Assembly: GCF_000455285.1 (NCBI RefSeq)
Contig: NZ_HG005285.1
Location: forward strand, 230,287 to 294,286
Origin: Candidatus Stoquefichus massiliensis AP9
GTDB lineage: Bacteria; Bacillota_I; Bacilli_A; Erysipelotrichales; Coprobacillaceae
DNA: 64,000 nt
Direction of reading: 5' to 3'
The position numbers and the translations under genes were made by a program. Below the pieces are notes generated by a model that was given only the letters and a program-made list of their open reading frames with translations, did no database searches and was not told the origin of the DNA. Each line of letters begins with the position of its first letter. The stretch's first letter is position 1. Of the stretch, positions 37,824-48,061 are shown one piece after another.

Positions 37824-39110
37824 CTATTCATAAAATTCAAATTCAAAGTCTAAAATAGCAACCGTATCTCCAGGTTGAACACCAGCAACACGTAAAGCAT
37901 CATCTAAACCAATATTTCGCATTTTTTGTGCAAAACGTTTCACACCATCATCACTGCCAAGTGATGACATTTGAACAATCCTTTCAACTTTCGAACCTGT
38001 TACACGCCAATTTCCATTACCTTCATTTAAGATTTCAAATCCAATTTCATCATCACTTTCATAAGTATAAAGAACACTGTTTTCCATTTCTTCTTCAACT
38101 GTTGCAAATGATGGTGTTTTTTCTAATAAATCAGCGATTGCATATAAAGGCATATCTACGCCTTCCTGAATTAATGCTATGACTGGAAATACAGGAATAT
38201 CCTCACTAATTTTTTCTTTAAAATTCTTCAAATTTTCTTCAGCCAGGGGTTCATCCATCTTATTTGCAATAATGATCTGTGGTCTTTCTAATAAACGATA
38301 TTTGTATTCACCTAACTCTTTATTAATAGCTAAATAATCTTCATAAGGATCTCGACCTTCAGTTCCACCCATATCAATGACATGAACAATAACACGACAT
38401 CTTTCAATATGTCTTAAAAACTGATGACCTAAGCCTTTTCCTTGGCTTGCACCTTCAATGAGTCCAGGTAAATCTGCCATAACAAATGAACGTCCATCTT
38501 TTGCCTGTACAACACCTAAATTAGGAACAATTGTTGTAAAATGATAATCAGCAATTTCTGGTTTCGCTCGTGTAACAACAGATAGAAATGTTGATTTTCC
38601 AACTGATGGGAAACCCACAAGACCTACATCAGCCAACAATTTTAACTCACAGACTAAATTATGCTTTTCCCCAGGTTCTCCACGTTCACAAATGGTTGGA
38701 GCAGGATTACGACTTGTTGCAAATCGTGCATTCCCACGACCACCACGGCCACCTTTTGCAATAATGGCACGTTGTTTATCTTGCGTTAAATCTGCTAAGA
38801 TTTTACCAGTATCTTCATCATAAATCACCGTTCCTACAGGAACATGTAAAATCATATCATTTGCATCAGCACCATGCATTTTTTTAGCCATACCTTGACC
38901 ACCATTTTGAGAACGATATTCACGACGATAACGGAAATCTAACAAAGTGGATAAAGAAGTTGTTGCTTCAAAAATAATACTACCACCTTTTCCACCATCA
39001 CCACCAGCAGGTCCCCCTTTTGGTACATACGCTTCACGCCTAAAGGCGACAACTCCATCGCCACCTTTACCCGCCTCAACATAAATATTGACTTTATCTA
39101 TAAATTTCAT
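37824..39110 (-). CDS. obgE: GTPase ObgE/CgtA
   Basis: Large-subunit assembly and stress GTPase. The 428-residue protein has a glycine-rich Obg fold (KVNIYVEAGKGGDGVVAFRR, then GGKGGSIIF), the G domain with G1 GFPSVGKSTFLSVVT, G3 DLPGLIEGASQGKGLG and G4 ANKMDEP, and a C-terminal OCT domain ending VQPGDTVAILDFEFEFYE. Standard for Firmicutes and downstream of rplU-prp-rpmA as usual, with a terminator between. Confidence 0.98.
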   Translation of the reverse strand: MKFIDKVNIYVEAGKGGDGVVAFRREAYVPKGGPAGGDGGKGGSIIFEATTSLSTLLDFRYRREYRSQNGGQGMAKKMHGADANDMILHVPVGTVIYDEDTGKILADLTQDKQRAIIAKGGRGGRGNARFATSRNPAPTICERGEPGEKHNLVCELKLLADVGLVGFPSVGKSTFLSVVTRAKPEIADYHFTTIVPNLGVVQAKDGRSFVMADLPGLIEGASQGKGLGHQFLRHIERCRVIVHVIDMGGTEGRDPYEDYLAINKELGEYKYRLLERPQIIIANKMDEPLAEENLKNFKEKISEDIPVFPVIALIQEGVDMPLYAIADLLEKTPSFATVEEEMENSVLYTYESDDEIGFEILNEGNGNWRVTGSKVERIVQMSSLGSDDGVKRFAQKMRNIGLDDALRVAGVQPGDTVAILDFEFEFYE

Positions 39111-39136
39111 TCTTCCACCTTCTTTCCTTCTTTTTC

Positions 39137-39163
39137 AAAAAAAGAACCCCATTTAAGGGGTTC
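39137..39163 (-). terminator. Terminator of the rplU-prp-rpmA unit
   Basis: GAACCCC-N6-GGGGTTC followed by seven T on the minus strand, between rpmA and obgE. Confidence 0.9.
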
Positions 39164-39167
39164 CCCA

Positions 39168-39452
39168 TTAAGCTACTGGGTAAACAGAAACTTTCTTTCT
39201 TGTTCTTCCGTCTCTTTCGAATTTAACAACACCATCTACTTTAGCAAATAAAGTGTCATCTCCACCTTTTCCAACATTCACACCAGGATGAATCTTTGTT
39301 CCTCTTTGTCTGTAAATGATAGAACCAGCAGTACAGAATTGTCCATCAGACAACTTAGCTCCTAATCTTTTAGAATGAGAGTCACGACCATTCTTCGTTG
39401 ATCCAACTCCTTTTTTAGAAGCGAATAATTGTAAATCTAATTTAAACATCAT
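39168..39452 (-). CDS. rpmA: 50S ribosomal protein L27
   Basis: L27 reaches the peptidyl transferase centre with its N-terminus. The 94-residue precursor begins [17 protein letters not shown]: the Firmicutes-type extension ending LQLFA that must be removed by the cysteine protease Prp to expose the functional N-terminus. Core motifs [15 protein letters not shown] and [20 protein letters not shown] follow. Its gene starts 11 bases inside the end of prp. Two ATG codons in a row are possible starts; the first has the better spacing from GGAGG. Confidence 0.97.
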   Translation of the reverse strand: MMFKLDLQLFASKKGVGSTKNGRDSHSKRLGAKLSDGQFCTAGSIIYRQRGTKIHPGVNVGKGGDDTLFAKVDGVVKFERDGRTRKKVSVYPVA

Positions 39453-39780
39453 GGTTTCCTACCTCCATCTTCTTAATCTTCATGTATTTTGCATAAGACT
39501 CCTCAATTGTTTCAAGTATTGTTACAAATGTCTCTAGTACCACCTGTATAACACAATCACTATGATTCACCTTAATATAAACAAATCCCTCTCGAACTTC
39601 CAGTATCCCTTTATGCTCATCTAGAAAATGATTTTTAACCAATGCATTCGCAATTCCTACACAAGCAGTACTCACTCCTGCACAAACCAAATCTTTTCCA
39701 TGTTCAGCACTATCAGCATGACCAGATACTCCGATTTCTACGATTTCCTGTTCTTTTTCTTTAACAATAACTTCAATCAT
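39442..39780 (-). CDS. prp: Ribosomal-processing cysteine protease Prp
   Basis: Cleaves the N-terminal extension of L27, an essential maturation step in Firmicutes. The 112-residue protein has the catalytic pair in [20 protein letters not shown] (His21 and Cys34 in the GHA and VCA patterns), followed by a helix and the strand [10 protein letters not shown]. It lies between rplU and rpmA, the conserved location, with overlaps at both ends that imply translational coupling. Confidence 0.95.
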   Translation of the reverse strand: MIEVIVKEKEQEIVEIGVSGHADSAEHGKDLVCAGVSTACVGIANALVKNHFLDEHKGILEVREGFVYIKVNHSDCVIQVVLETFVTILETIEESYAKYMKIKKMEVGNHDV

Positions 39781-40142
39781 TATTCTGCAGTTTCAGCAAC
39801 TGTTTCTTCTTTTTTAGCAGCAGCTTTTCTTGCAGTTTTCTTAATATCTTCAATGACTAATTTTGTATAAGGTTGTCTATGACCTTGTTTCTTATGATAA
39901 TGTTTTTTAGGATTATATTTGAAAATAACAACTTTCTTTTCTTTCCCTTGTTTTTCTACTTTAGCAGTAACAGTTGCACCCTTAATATATGGATTACCGA
40001 TTTTACTTGTTTTATCACCAATAAATAAAACTTTATCTAAAACAACAGTTTCTCCTTCAGCAACATCTAATTTTTCTACAAAAATAGTATCTCCAACTTC
40101 TACTTTTAATTGTTTTCCACCAGTTTCAATAATTGCGTACAT
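39780..40142 (-). CDS. rplU: 50S ribosomal protein L21
   Basis: A large-subunit protein of 120 residues with [20 protein letters not shown] at the start and [20 protein letters not shown] near residue 80, both diagnostic. The C-terminus carries an extra Ala/Lys/Glu-rich tail ([17 protein letters not shown]) beyond the usual end, about 15 residues. First gene of the L21-Prp-L27 unit, preceded by an L21-type leader and a sigma-A promoter; expression is probably controlled through that leader by L21. Confidence 0.98.
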   Translation of the reverse strand: MYAIIETGGKQLKVEVGDTIFVEKLDVAEGETVVLDKVLFIGDKTSKIGNPYIKGATVTAKVEKQGKEKKVVIFKYNPKKHYHKKQGHRQPYTKLVIEDIKKTARKAAAKKEETVAETAE

Positions 40143-40149
40143 GATGTAC

Positions 40150-40240
40150 CTCCTTCTTTCGTATTTATCTCAGACTCGCCAACCAAGGCAGCTGTGCTTT
40201 AATACCTTTTATGTGCGGTTGTAGCTAGAGGTCTACAACA
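40150..40240 (-). ncRNA. L21 ribosomal protein leader
   Basis: Untranslated leader between the promoter and rplU. GTTGTAG pairs with CTACAAC in its 5' part, followed by a conserved-looking segment with CTGCCTTGGTTGGCGAGTC near the gene, in the position of Firmicutes L21 leaders. Identified by position and partial sequence resemblance; no covariance search was possible. Confidence 0.65.
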
Positions 40241-40245
40241 GTAGT

Positions 40246-40274
40246 ATATTAGCATTTTCAATTGAATTCGTCAA
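40246..40274 (-). promoter_or_regulatory. Promoter of rplU-prp-rpmA
   Basis: Minus strand -35 TTGACG (40269-40274), 17-bp spacer, -10 TAATAT (40246-40251). Confidence 0.72.
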
Positions 40275-40288
40275 TATTTTTTTCAAAC

Positions 40289-41194
40289 TTATTTGTTACG
40301 AGGATGAGCATGATCATAAACTTCTTTCAAATGCTGATTCGTAATATGTGTATAAACTTGTGTTGTTGAGAGATGACTATGTCCTAATAATTCCTGAACA
40401 ACACGGATATCTACACCCTGTTCTAATAAATGAGTAGCAAATGAATGTCGGAATGTATGGGGATGAATTTTTTTGGTTGCATCATATTTTTGAGTCACAC
40501 GATTCACAATATCTTCAATACCACGATTTGTCATTTTTCCACCGAACTTATTTACAAATACATATTGATGATCCAAATGTTTTTTAGCCATTAATTCTAG
40601 GCGATCTGTTTCCATATAATCTTTGAGACATTGGGCTGCATAATCATGAAAAGGAACATAACGATCTTTTTGTCCTTTTCCATGAATGAGTAAGAGATGT
40701 CTGTAAAAATCGATTTGTGGGATTGTGAGTTCTACGACTTCACTGCAGCGTAAACCTGAAGCATACATTAATTCTAACATCGCCTGATTGCGACGACCCA
40801 ATGGTGTGTTGGTTTCAATGCTATCTAATAAATCCGTCATTTCATCTATATAGAGAAAATCTGGGTTTCTTTGTGGTTCTTTTAAAGAATCAATCAGTAA
40901 AAAGGGATTATCATGAATCAGTTCCTGATTTAATAAATAACGATAAAATCCTCTTAAACTACTCATTTTATGATTGATTGTCTTGGCTGAAAGATTTTCC
41001 TGATATAGCTGGGTTAAATAGCCTCTTAAAAAAACATATTCAACAGCATCTAAACTTTCAATACCTTCCGTTCTTAAATAAAGAAGAAAATGTTCAATAT
41101 CTCTTTGATAAGCAGTAATCGTTAAATCAGAATAGTTTTTCTGATATTTTAAAAAATCCAAATAATCTTTTAATTGCTTATGAAAATCATTCAT
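40289..41194 (-). CDS. xerD: Tyrosine recombinase XerC/XerD family
   Basis: A 301-residue site-specific recombinase resolving chromosome dimers at dif. An N-terminal SAM-like DNA-binding domain ([20 protein letters not shown]) precedes the catalytic domain with Arg in [13 protein letters not shown], His-x-x-Arg in [14 protein letters not shown], His in [11 protein letters not shown] and the nucleophilic Tyr in VYTHI. Whether it is XerD or XerC cannot be read reliably; XerD is the more common name beside trmFO-like neighbours only loosely, so the symbol is tentative. It overlaps the trmFO end by 8 bases. Confidence 0.88.
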   Translation of the reverse strand: MNDFHKQLKDYLDFLKYQKNYSDLTITAYQRDIEHFLLYLRTEGIESLDAVEYVFLRGYLTQLYQENLSAKTINHKMSSLRGFYRYLLNQELIHDNPFLLIDSLKEPQRNPDFLYIDEMTDLLDSIETNTPLGRRNQAMLELMYASGLRCSEVVELTIPQIDFYRHLLLIHGKGQKDRYVPFHDYAAQCLKDYMETDRLELMAKKHLDHQYVFVNKFGGKMTNRGIEDIVNRVTQKYDATKKIHPHTFRHSFATHLLEQGVDIRVVQELLGHSHLSTTQVYTHITNQHLKEVYDHAHPRNK

Positions 41195-42479
41195 GATTCA
41201 TAAATCCCTTCATGGCTTCAATAGCACGATTTGCATAAGCTGCTTTTCTTTCCTTCTTTTTAATGCGTGTTTCAAAATCAGGCAATATACCAAAGTTTGC
41301 TTTCATAGGCTGAAAATCAGTTTCACTCCCATGAGTAATATAATAAGCCAGTGATCCCATGACTGTCTCACGAGGAAAAACAAGTAATTCTTTATCTTGT
41401 AACAAGCGTGCCATATTCATACCAGCAACCATTCCACTTTGAGCTGATTCAACATATCCCTCAACACCTGTCATTTGACCAGCAAAAAACAAATCATCTC
41501 GTCCAACAAACTGATAGGTTGGTAATAAGTACTTCGGTGAACAAATAAAGCAATTTCGATGCATCACTCCATAACGCACAATATGAGCATTTTCTAATCC
41601 GGGAATCATATGAATAATACGCTCCTGTTCACCCCATTTTAAATGTGTTTGAAATCCTACAATATTATAGAGTGTTCCAATCGCATTGTCTTGTCTTAAC
41701 TGTACGACAGCATGTGATCTTTTCCCACCATCTTTTTCTAAGCCAACTGGTTTCATAGGACCAAATAATAATGTTTGTTTACCACGTCTTGCCATTTCTT
41801 CAAATGGCATACAGCCTTCAAAGAACTTTTCTTCATGTTCTTTAGGTTTCACCACTTCAGCGTGGATTAATGCATCATAGAATTGATCAAATTCTTCTTC
41901 ATTCATTGGACAATTGATATATTCAGCATTTCCTTTATCATATCTTGATTTAAAATAAGCTTTTTCAAAATTAATGCTTTCTTTTGTGATAATTGGTGCT
42001 GCTGCATCATAAAAATAAAAATAATCTTCTTTTAATAATTCTTGAATAGCATGAGATAACGGCGTGCTTGTTAAAGGTCCAGAGGCAATAATTGTTGGTC
42101 CATCCAATATATGATTGACTTCCATATGTTTCACTTCAACCAAAGGATGAGATAAAATATATTCTGTAATGGCTTTAGAAAAGCCAATACGATCAACAGC
42201 TAAAGAACCACCAGCAGGAACCTGATGTTCTCTGGCAAATCTCATAATTAAACTATCATTCATACGCATTTCTTCTTTTAACACACCAACTGCATTATTT
42301 AACCCATCAGCTCTTAACGAATTAGAACAAACCAATTCCGCAAAATAATCTGTTTTATGAGCTTCTGTTGATTTAACTGGTCGCATTTCATATAAACATA
42401 CTGATATGCCCTGACGAATTAACTGATATGTTGCTTCAACCCCTGCTAATCCAGCACCTATAACATTGACTTTTTTCAT
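41187..42479 (-). CDS. trmFO: Methylenetetrahydrofolate-tRNA-(uracil-5-)-methyltransferase TrmFO
   Basis: FAD- and folate-dependent enzyme that methylates uridine-54 of tRNA. The 430-residue protein begins [19 protein letters not shown] (FAD-binding), and contains [38 protein letters not shown] and [20 protein letters not shown], all family motifs. Normal length. The order topA-trmFO-xer recurs in many Firmicutes and matches this window. Confidence 0.97.
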   Translation of the reverse strand: MKKVNVIGAGLAGVEATYQLIRQGISVCLYEMRPVKSTEAHKTDYFAELVCSNSLRADGLNNAVGVLKEEMRMNDSLIMRFAREHQVPAGGSLAVDRIGFSKAITEYILSHPLVEVKHMEVNHILDGPTIIASGPLTSTPLSHAIQELLKEDYFYFYDAAAPIITKESINFEKAYFKSRYDKGNAEYINCPMNEEEFDQFYDALIHAEVVKPKEHEEKFFEGCMPFEEMARRGKQTLLFGPMKPVGLEKDGGKRSHAVVQLRQDNAIGTLYNIVGFQTHLKWGEQERIIHMIPGLENAHIVRYGVMHRNCFICSPKYLLPTYQFVGRDDLFFAGQMTGVEGYVESAQSGMVAGMNMARLLQDKELLVFPRETVMGSLAYYITHGSETDFQPMKANFGILPDFETRIKKKERKAAYANRAIEAMKGFMNHE

Positions 42480-42500
42480 TACTTCATCCCTCTTTCATCT

Positions 42501-42525
42501 AAAAAGCCCATTAACGGGCTTTTTT
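42501..42525 (-). terminator. Terminator of topA
   Basis: AAAAAGCCC-N6-GGGCTTTTT is symmetric, with T-runs on both strands, immediately after the topA stop and 22 bases before the trmFO start. Confidence 0.82.
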
Positions 42526-44599
42526 ACTTAAGTATTGTTTTACACTTTGGATAATTAGAACATGCTTTAAATTCACCAAAACGACCTTTTTTAATGACAA
42601 TTGGACTCCCACAGTTTGGACAAACTTCATCAGTCATTACTGGTTCTGCTTTTTTCTTCTCATTTTTAATATACTTACACTCTGGATAATTAGAACATGC
42701 TTCAAATTTTCCAAAACGTCCTTTCTTAAAGATCATTGGACTCCCACATTTTGGACATGTCTCACCAGTATATTCAATTTCTTCAGGTTCTTTTTTCACA
42801 TATTTACATGTTGGATAATTAGAACATGCTACAAAAGTACCATATCTTCCCTTACGGATAACCAAATCGCCACCACATTCAGGACATTGTTCTCCTGTTT
42901 TTTCTGGCTGAATCTGTTCCATTTTATCATATGCAACTTCTAGCAATGGTTCAAACTTTTCTTCAAAAGTTGTTAAAGCATGAACATAATCATCTTCACC
43001 TTCAGCTATTTCATCTAATTCTTTTTCCATTTGAGCAGTGTATTCAACATTAATAATACTATCAAAGAATTGGACTAACTTCTCATTTGTTAAAACACCA
43101 GAATCAGTAGGTTTGAATGCTTTATCAATCATTTCAACATATTGTCTTGTCACAATTGTATCAAGTATACTTGCATAAGTACTTGGACGTCCAATTCCTA
43201 ATTCTTCTAATTCTCTAATTAATTTAGCTTCTGTATATCTTGCTGGTGGTTTTGTAAAGTGCTGAGATTTTTGAATATCCTGACTTAACAGTTTTTCATC
43301 AGTTTTGACTTCTGGTAAAAATTCATCTGTTTGTTTTTCATAAGCACTATAAACTCTTAAATACCCATCAAAAGCAATGACTGAACCACTTGCTTTAAAT
43401 TCATAACCATTATTATCTAATGCTAATGTTGTTGCATTAAGCTTAGCAGGTGCCATTAATGAAGCAACAGCACGTGCATAAATCAATGAATACAGTTTAA
43501 ACTCATCAGCAGTTAAATATTCTTTCATGCTTTCAGGAGTACGCATAACACTTGTTGGACGAATACCTTCATGAGCATCCTGAACATTTTCTTTTTTCTT
43601 AGAAACTTTGACACTTCCAACATAATCTTTTCCATATTTTTCTTGGATATAATGTTTCGCCTCATCTATAAATGTATCTGATAAACGAATAGAGTCCGTT
43701 CTCATATAAGTAATTAAACCAACAGTTTCATCTCCAATATCAATACCTTCATATAACTTTTGAGCAATCATCATTGTTCTTTTGGCTTTAAAATTTAATT
43801 TAGATGATGCTTCCTGCTGCAATGTCGATGTAATAAATGGTGGCTTAGATGCACGTTTCTTTTGTGTCTTTTTCACATCAGAGACAATAAATTCTTTATT
43901 TAATGATTCAAAGACTTGATTAGTTTCCTCGGCATTCTTTAATTCAATTTTCTTATTCTGATATTTGGCTAGTTCTGCTTCAAAAGAAATATCATCTTTT
44001 TCAAATAAAGCTTTAACTCGCCAGTATTCTTCTGGTATAAATGCTTCAATTTCTTTTTCTCTTTCACAGATTAATCTTAATGCAACAGATTGCACACGTC
44101 CAGCTGATTTAGATTTAATCTTCTTTTGTAAAAGTTTGGAAAGCTTAAATCCAATAATTCTATCTAATACACGTCTTGTTTCTTGTGATTTCACAAGATT
44201 CTGATCAATTGTACGTGGATGATTCAAAGCATCAATAACAGCATCCTTTGTTACCTCATTAAATACAACACGGTTTGTTAATGTCTGATCCAAACCTAAA
44301 ACTTCTGCCAAATGCCATGAAATTGCTTCTCCTTCACGGTCAGGGTCAGTTGCCAGATAAACATAGTCAGCATCTTTAACACATTTCTTTAAATCCTTCA
44401 CAACGTCTTTTTTCTCTTTATTAACGACATAGTTTGGTTTAAAACCATCTTCTATATCTACACCTAGCCCACCTTTTCCAGTTGTAGCTAAGTCTCTTAT
44501 ATGTCCTTTTGAAGAAGTCACTTCAAAATCAGCACCAAGATATTTTTCTATTGTTTTTGATTTTGAAGGTGATTCGACAATCACTAAATTCTTACCCAT
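42524..44599 (-). CDS. topA: DNA topoisomerase I
   Basis: Relaxes negative supercoils. The 691-residue protein has a Toprim domain starting LVIVESPSKSKTIEKYLG, the active-site Tyr in LITYMRTDSIRLS, GIGRPSTYASILDTI in the core, and three C-terminal zinc ribbons (CPECGG...CSNYPTC, CPKCGS...CSNYPEC, CPNCGS...CSNYPKC). The chosen start at 44599 follows TAGGAGG; a longer frame from 44665 overlaps the dprA end and is not used. Usual length for Firmicutes. Follows dprA, the conserved order. Confidence 0.98.
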   Translation of the reverse strand: MGKNLVIVESPSKSKTIEKYLGADFEVTSSKGHIRDLATTGKGGLGVDIEDGFKPNYVVNKEKKDVVKDLKKCVKDADYVYLATDPDREGEAISWHLAEVLGLDQTLTNRVVFNEVTKDAVIDALNHPRTIDQNLVKSQETRRVLDRIIGFKLSKLLQKKIKSKSAGRVQSVALRLICEREKEIEAFIPEEYWRVKALFEKDDISFEAELAKYQNKKIELKNAEETNQVFESLNKEFIVSDVKKTQKKRASKPPFITSTLQQEASSKLNFKAKRTMMIAQKLYEGIDIGDETVGLITYMRTDSIRLSDTFIDEAKHYIQEKYGKDYVGSVKVSKKKENVQDAHEGIRPTSVMRTPESMKEYLTADEFKLYSLIYARAVASLMAPAKLNATTLALDNNGYEFKASGSVIAFDGYLRVYSAYEKQTDEFLPEVKTDEKLLSQDIQKSQHFTKPPARYTEAKLIRELEELGIGRPSTYASILDTIVTRQYVEMIDKAFKPTDSGVLTNEKLVQFFDSIINVEYTAQMEKELDEIAEGEDDYVHALTTFEEKFEPLLEVAYDKMEQIQPEKTGEQCPECGGDLVIRKGRYGTFVACSNYPTCKYVKKEPEEIEYTGETCPKCGSPMIFKKGRFGKFEACSNYPECKYIKNEKKKAEPVMTDEVCPNCGSPIVIKKGRFGEFKACSNYPKCKTILK

Positions 44600-44648
44600 G
44601 ATTTTACCTCCTACGTTTTTTCTATTATTAAGTCTTTTTTTGATTTTG

Positions 44649-45413
44649 TCAACCAAAATCTTCATCTTCTATAATATCCTGCACATTTGTTATTAATTTT
44701 GCTCCTTGTTTAATTAACTCATTACAGCCATCAAAATCATCAAAACGTCCAGGAACACAATAAATATCTTTGCCTTGTTCTAAAGCATATCCTGCTGTTA
44801 TCATTGTCCCACTTTTCACTCTGGCTTCACTAATCATAATTTTCTGTGAAAGTCCCGCAATAATACGATTACGAAACGGAAAGAGCTTCTTTTGAGGCGC
44901 TGTCATATCTGGATACTCACTTAAAACAAGATGATGAGCCTTTAACTCCTCATACAATACCTTATTCTCCCTAGGATAACAATATTCTATACCTGTTCCT
45001 AAAACAGCAATTGTTTTTCCTTTGTTTTCGATAGCACTCTTATGTGCCACTGTATCAACACCGCGAGCCATTCCACTTACAATGACATAATCAGACTTCA
45101 CTAATTCAGATGTAAAATGCTGTGTTGCTTTCTTACCATAGTCACTCATATCTCGCATTCCAACAATACCGATTAATTTCTTTTTGACCAAAGATAAATC
45201 ACCATAATAATACAACACAAATGGTGGACAATTAATCAGTTTTAATGCTTCTGGATAATCATCGCTAAAAATTGTCGTATATGAACATTTCAACTTCTTT
45301 TTCAATTCACATCTCAAATTTTCATCAACTGTCTCCTTTCTTAATAATGCATTGTAAATGCTTTGAAAATTCCCTTCATACTTTAATGAAAAATACAATA
45401 CTAATTCTTCCAT
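44649..45413 (-). CDS. dprA: DNA-processing protein DprA
   Basis: Loads RecA on incoming single-stranded DNA during transformation. The 254-residue protein has the Rossmann-like core: GIVGMRDMSDYGKKAT, SGMARGVDTVAHKSAI, FPFRNRIIAGLSQKIMISEA, SGTMITAGYALEQGKDIYCV and GCNELIKQGAKLI. It lacks a C-terminal winged helix and has only a short N-terminal part, so it is shorter than DprA of B. subtilis (about 297) and S. pneumoniae (282). The core looks complete. Next to topA as usual. Confidence 0.93.
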   Translation of the reverse strand: MEELVLYFSLKYEGNFQSIYNALLRKETVDENLRCELKKKLKCSYTTIFSDDYPEALKLINCPPFVLYYYGDLSLVKKKLIGIVGMRDMSDYGKKATQHFTSELVKSDYVIVSGMARGVDTVAHKSAIENKGKTIAVLGTGIEYCYPRENKVLYEELKAHHLVLSEYPDMTAPQKKLFPFRNRIIAGLSQKIMISEARVKSGTMITAGYALEQGKDIYCVPGRFDDFDGCNELIKQGAKLITNVQDIIEDEDFG

Positions 45414-45474
45414 ATAATAATCCTCCTACTTCTTATATACGCAAAAAAATCGCATTTTTCTTTTTTTATTTGAA

Positions 45475-45508
45475 AAAAAATAAAAAAATTATACTTTTTT
45501 GTATAATT
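45475..45508 (-). terminator. Terminator of rnhB
   Basis: AATTATAC-N6-GTATAATT followed on the minus strand by a long T-rich run, directly after the rnhB stop. Confidence 0.78.
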
Positions 45509-45509
45509 T

Positions 45510-46136
45510 TTAGAGTTTTAAGGATAATTGTTCATTTAAGACATCAATAACAGGTTGAAATGAACGTCTATGAATAGGTGTCACTCCATGGTTTTTTAAT
45601 GCTTCTTTATGCTGTTTTGTCGGATAACCTTTGTGCTTAGCAAAGCCATATTCTGGATAAATCAAATCATATGTTTTCATAATCCGATCACGTGTGACTT
45701 TCGCAAGAATACTAGCAGCTGCGATGCTAATGGATAGACTATCCCCTTTAATAATAGCTTGATGTTCTATAGCATTCCCTAAAGGCATTGCATCACTTAA
45801 AGCATAATCAGGATGAATAGAAATATGCTTTATAGCATCAAGCATCCCTTTTTTACTTGCCTGATAAACATTCAAACGATCAACTTCATCAACTTCAATA
45901 ATTTCAATCTGATAAGCCAAAGCATCTTGAGTAATGACATCATATAAATATTCACGTCGAGCTTCAGTAAGCTGCTTAGAATCGTTAATCAAATCATTTG
46001 TATAACCTTTTTCAAAAATCACTGCCCCAACGACCAAAGGCCCTGCCATAGGGCCACGTCCAGCTTCATCTAAACCAATAATATAATTCTTTCCTAATGC
46101 ATAAGCTGCCTGTTCGTATTCTACTCTTTGATGCAT
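45510..46136 (-). CDS. rnhB: Ribonuclease HII
   Basis: Removes ribonucleotides from DNA and RNA-DNA hybrids. The 208-residue protein has the catalytic opening YIIGLDEAGRGPMAGPLVVG (Asp-Glu pair), the third acidic site in HPDYALSDAMPLGN, then SIAAASILAKVTRDRIM and the ending YGFAKHKGYPTKQH. The start at 46136 follows GGGAGG with 7 bases between; a frame from 46151 begins inside rbgA and overlaps that site. It overlaps the rbgA end by 16 bases. Confidence 0.96.
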   Translation of the reverse strand: MHQRVEYEQAAYALGKNYIIGLDEAGRGPMAGPLVVGAVIFEKGYTNDLINDSKQLTEARREYLYDVITQDALAYQIEIIEVDEVDRLNVYQASKKGMLDAIKHISIHPDYALSDAMPLGNAIEHQAIIKGDSLSISIAAASILAKVTRDRIMKTYDLIYPEYGFAKHKGYPTKQHKEALKNHGVTPIHRRSFQPVIDVLNEQLSLKL

Positions 46137-46990
46137 GATGGATCCTCCCAAGTGATTCTTCCTATACTGCCATCATTGACTTCACTAAAAAAGAGTTCAA
46201 TCACACGATCGTAATCTGTTTCACCTTTTAATGGCTTAATTTTACGTAATTTGGCAATATGATCAAATGTATCTAATACCCAATCAGGATCTTCTAAATC
46301 AATTTCTAATTGATAACGCTGTTGAAGCAATTCTGGATAATGTAATGTAATAAACTTAATGGCATCTATAAATAAATCATCTAAAGGTAATATACTTTGT
46401 TTAATTGATCCTAATAAAGCAATATTTTTCGCAACATGTTCATCATCAAATTTAGGCCATAGGACACCCGGTGTATCAAATAATTCAAAATCCTTATCTA
46501 CGCGAATAATTTGTTGAGCTTTTGTAACCCCTGGTTTATTACCAGTTACTGTTGCTTTACGATTCGCTAATTTATTGATAAATGTTGATTTACCAACATT
46601 TGGTATTCCTAAAACCATAGCACGTATGGCTCTTGGTTTTAACCCCCTTGATAATTCTTTATCCATCTTTGGTTTTAAGACAGTTCGACATTTTTCAATA
46701 ATCTTCTGATATTCATTAAAATTCTTTAAATTAACACTCATGGCCTGATATCCTAATGACTCATAGTAATGAACCCATTTGGCAGTCATAGATTCATTAG
46801 CCATATCTTTCTTTGTTAAAACGATTAACCTCGGTTTACTTTTTATAATTTCATTAATCATTGGATTCTTTGATGAATAAGGCGCTCTCGCATCCACCAA
46901 TTCAATCACAATATCAATAACTTTCATTCTTTCACTAATTTCTCTTCTTGCCTTAGCCATGTGACCTGGAAACCATTGAATCTGTGCCAT
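46121..46990 (-). CDS. rbgA: Ribosome biogenesis GTPase RbgA (YlqF)
   Basis: Needed for late assembly of the 50S subunit. The 289-residue protein is a circularly permuted GTPase: G4 (LTKKDMAN) comes before G1 (GIPNVGKSTFINKLANRKA) and G3 (DTPGVLWPK). It begins QIQWFPGHMAKARREI, the family signature. A C-terminal ANTAR-like region follows, and its end overlaps rnhB, the usual rbgA-rnhB order. Confidence 0.97.
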   Translation of the reverse strand: MAQIQWFPGHMAKARREISERMKVIDIVIELVDARAPYSSKNPMINEIIKSKPRLIVLTKKDMANESMTAKWVHYYESLGYQAMSVNLKNFNEYQKIIEKCRTVLKPKMDKELSRGLKPRAIRAMVLGIPNVGKSTFINKLANRKATVTGNKPGVTKAQQIIRVDKDFELFDTPGVLWPKFDDEHVAKNIALLGSIKQSILPLDDLFIDAIKFITLHYPELLQQRYQLEIDLEDPDWVLDTFDHIAKLRKIKPLKGETDYDRVIELFFSEVNDGSIGRITWEDPSCIKE

Positions 46991-47077
46991 CTTTACCTCC
47001 TATGACTCTCTATCTTGACTATACTTGTTAACATATTTACATTATTTTTTAGGATGAATCATACTATAGAACGATTT

Positions 47078-47626
47078 CTATTGAATCCATTGAATCTCAT
47101 CAAATGGAAAAATAACCAATCCTTTTACCCCAATAATATCATTGATTCTAAAAGTACCTAAATCCCTAGAATCCGTAGATCGTAAACGATTATCACCCAT
47201 TACAAAATACTCTTCATCACTAACCGTCACCTTAAAATCATCAGTAAAATTCTGAGCATTATATGTTATTTTTGATTCATCTACAAAATCCTGATCTAAA
47301 AAATCCTGATTCATCTGCTGATTATTAATATATAAGATATCATCTTTAAACTCTACTGTATCTCCAGGCATTCCAATGACTCTTTTAATAATCTTTTCTT
47401 TTAATGCTTCACTATAAATCACCACAACATCAAAACGATGGATATTCTCTTCACTCACTCCAATTGCATTAATCATTGCTATACTTTGATCATGTAATGT
47501 GTTTTCCATAGAAATTCCATCAATTCTTACTGGAATAACAACAAATTTAAAAATACCTATTGTAATGGCTATAACGGCAATCATTTCTAACAATGGGTAT
47601 AACCATTTCTTATTCTTTTCACTCAT
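47078..47626 (-). CDS. lepB: Signal peptidase I
   Basis: Membrane serine protease that cleaves signal peptides. The 182-residue protein has a single N-terminal helix (about residues 9-28), then VRIDGISMENTLHDQS with the nucleophilic Ser, the general-base Lys in KEKIIKRVIGMPGDTVE, and GDNRLRSTDSRDLGTF. Single-helix Gram-positive form. The start at 47626 follows AAAAGGTGATAAT; an in-frame ATG 33 bases upstream has no ribosome site. It lies just before rbgA, after rplS. Confidence 0.94.
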   Translation of the reverse strand: MSEKNKKWLYPLLEMIAVIAITIGIFKFVVIPVRIDGISMENTLHDQSIAMINAIGVSEENIHRFDVVVIYSEALKEKIIKRVIGMPGDTVEFKDDILYINNQQMNQDFLDQDFVDESKITYNAQNFTDDFKVTVSDEEYFVMGDNRLRSTDSRDLGTFRINDIIGVKGLVIFPFDEIQWIQ

Positions 47627-47672
47627 ATTATCACCTTTTCCTATTATACCTTTATTCATCTCAAAAAACTAG

Positions 47673-47698
47673 AAAAAAAGCATGGAATTTCTCCATGC
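47673..47698 (-). terminator. Terminator of the rplS transcript
   Basis: GCATGGA-N5-TCCATGC followed by seven T on the minus strand, directly after the rplS stop. Confidence 0.9.
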
Positions 47699-47701
47699 TT
47701 T

Positions 47702-48052
47702 TTATTTACGAATTTCTTTAATTCTTGCTGCTTTACCAGATAATCCACGTAAGTAATGTAATTTTGCTCTACGTACTTTACCAATTTTTACAACTTCAAT
47801 TCTATCAATAATTGGTGAATGAATTGGGAAAGTTCTTTCAACACCAACTTGGTAAGAAATCTTTCTTACTGTAAAAGTTTCAGAAATTCCTCCACCCTTT
47901 TTAGCAATACAAACACCTTCAAATAACTGAGTACGTGTTTTGTCACCTTCTTGAATTTTTACATAAACTTTAACTGTATCCCCAGCTTTAAAATTAGGAA
48001 TATCTTTTCTTAATTGTTTCTTAGTAATTTCTTGTACTAATTGCATATTCAT
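47702..48052 (-). CDS. rplS: 50S ribosomal protein L19
   Basis: A large-subunit protein at the interface with 30S. The 116-residue protein shows the order [54 protein letters not shown] and the ending [20 protein letters not shown], all diagnostic. A GGAGG ribosome site precedes it; a second in-frame ATG two codons later is less likely. Upstream lies an L19-type leader, then trmD and rimM. Confidence 0.98.
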   Translation of the reverse strand: MNMQLVQEITKKQLRKDIPNFKAGDTVKVYVKIQEGDKTRTQLFEGVCIAKKGGGISETFTVRKISYQVGVERTFPIHSPIIDRIEVVKIGKVRRAKLHYLRGLSGKAARIKEIRK

Positions 48053-48061
48053 AATATGACT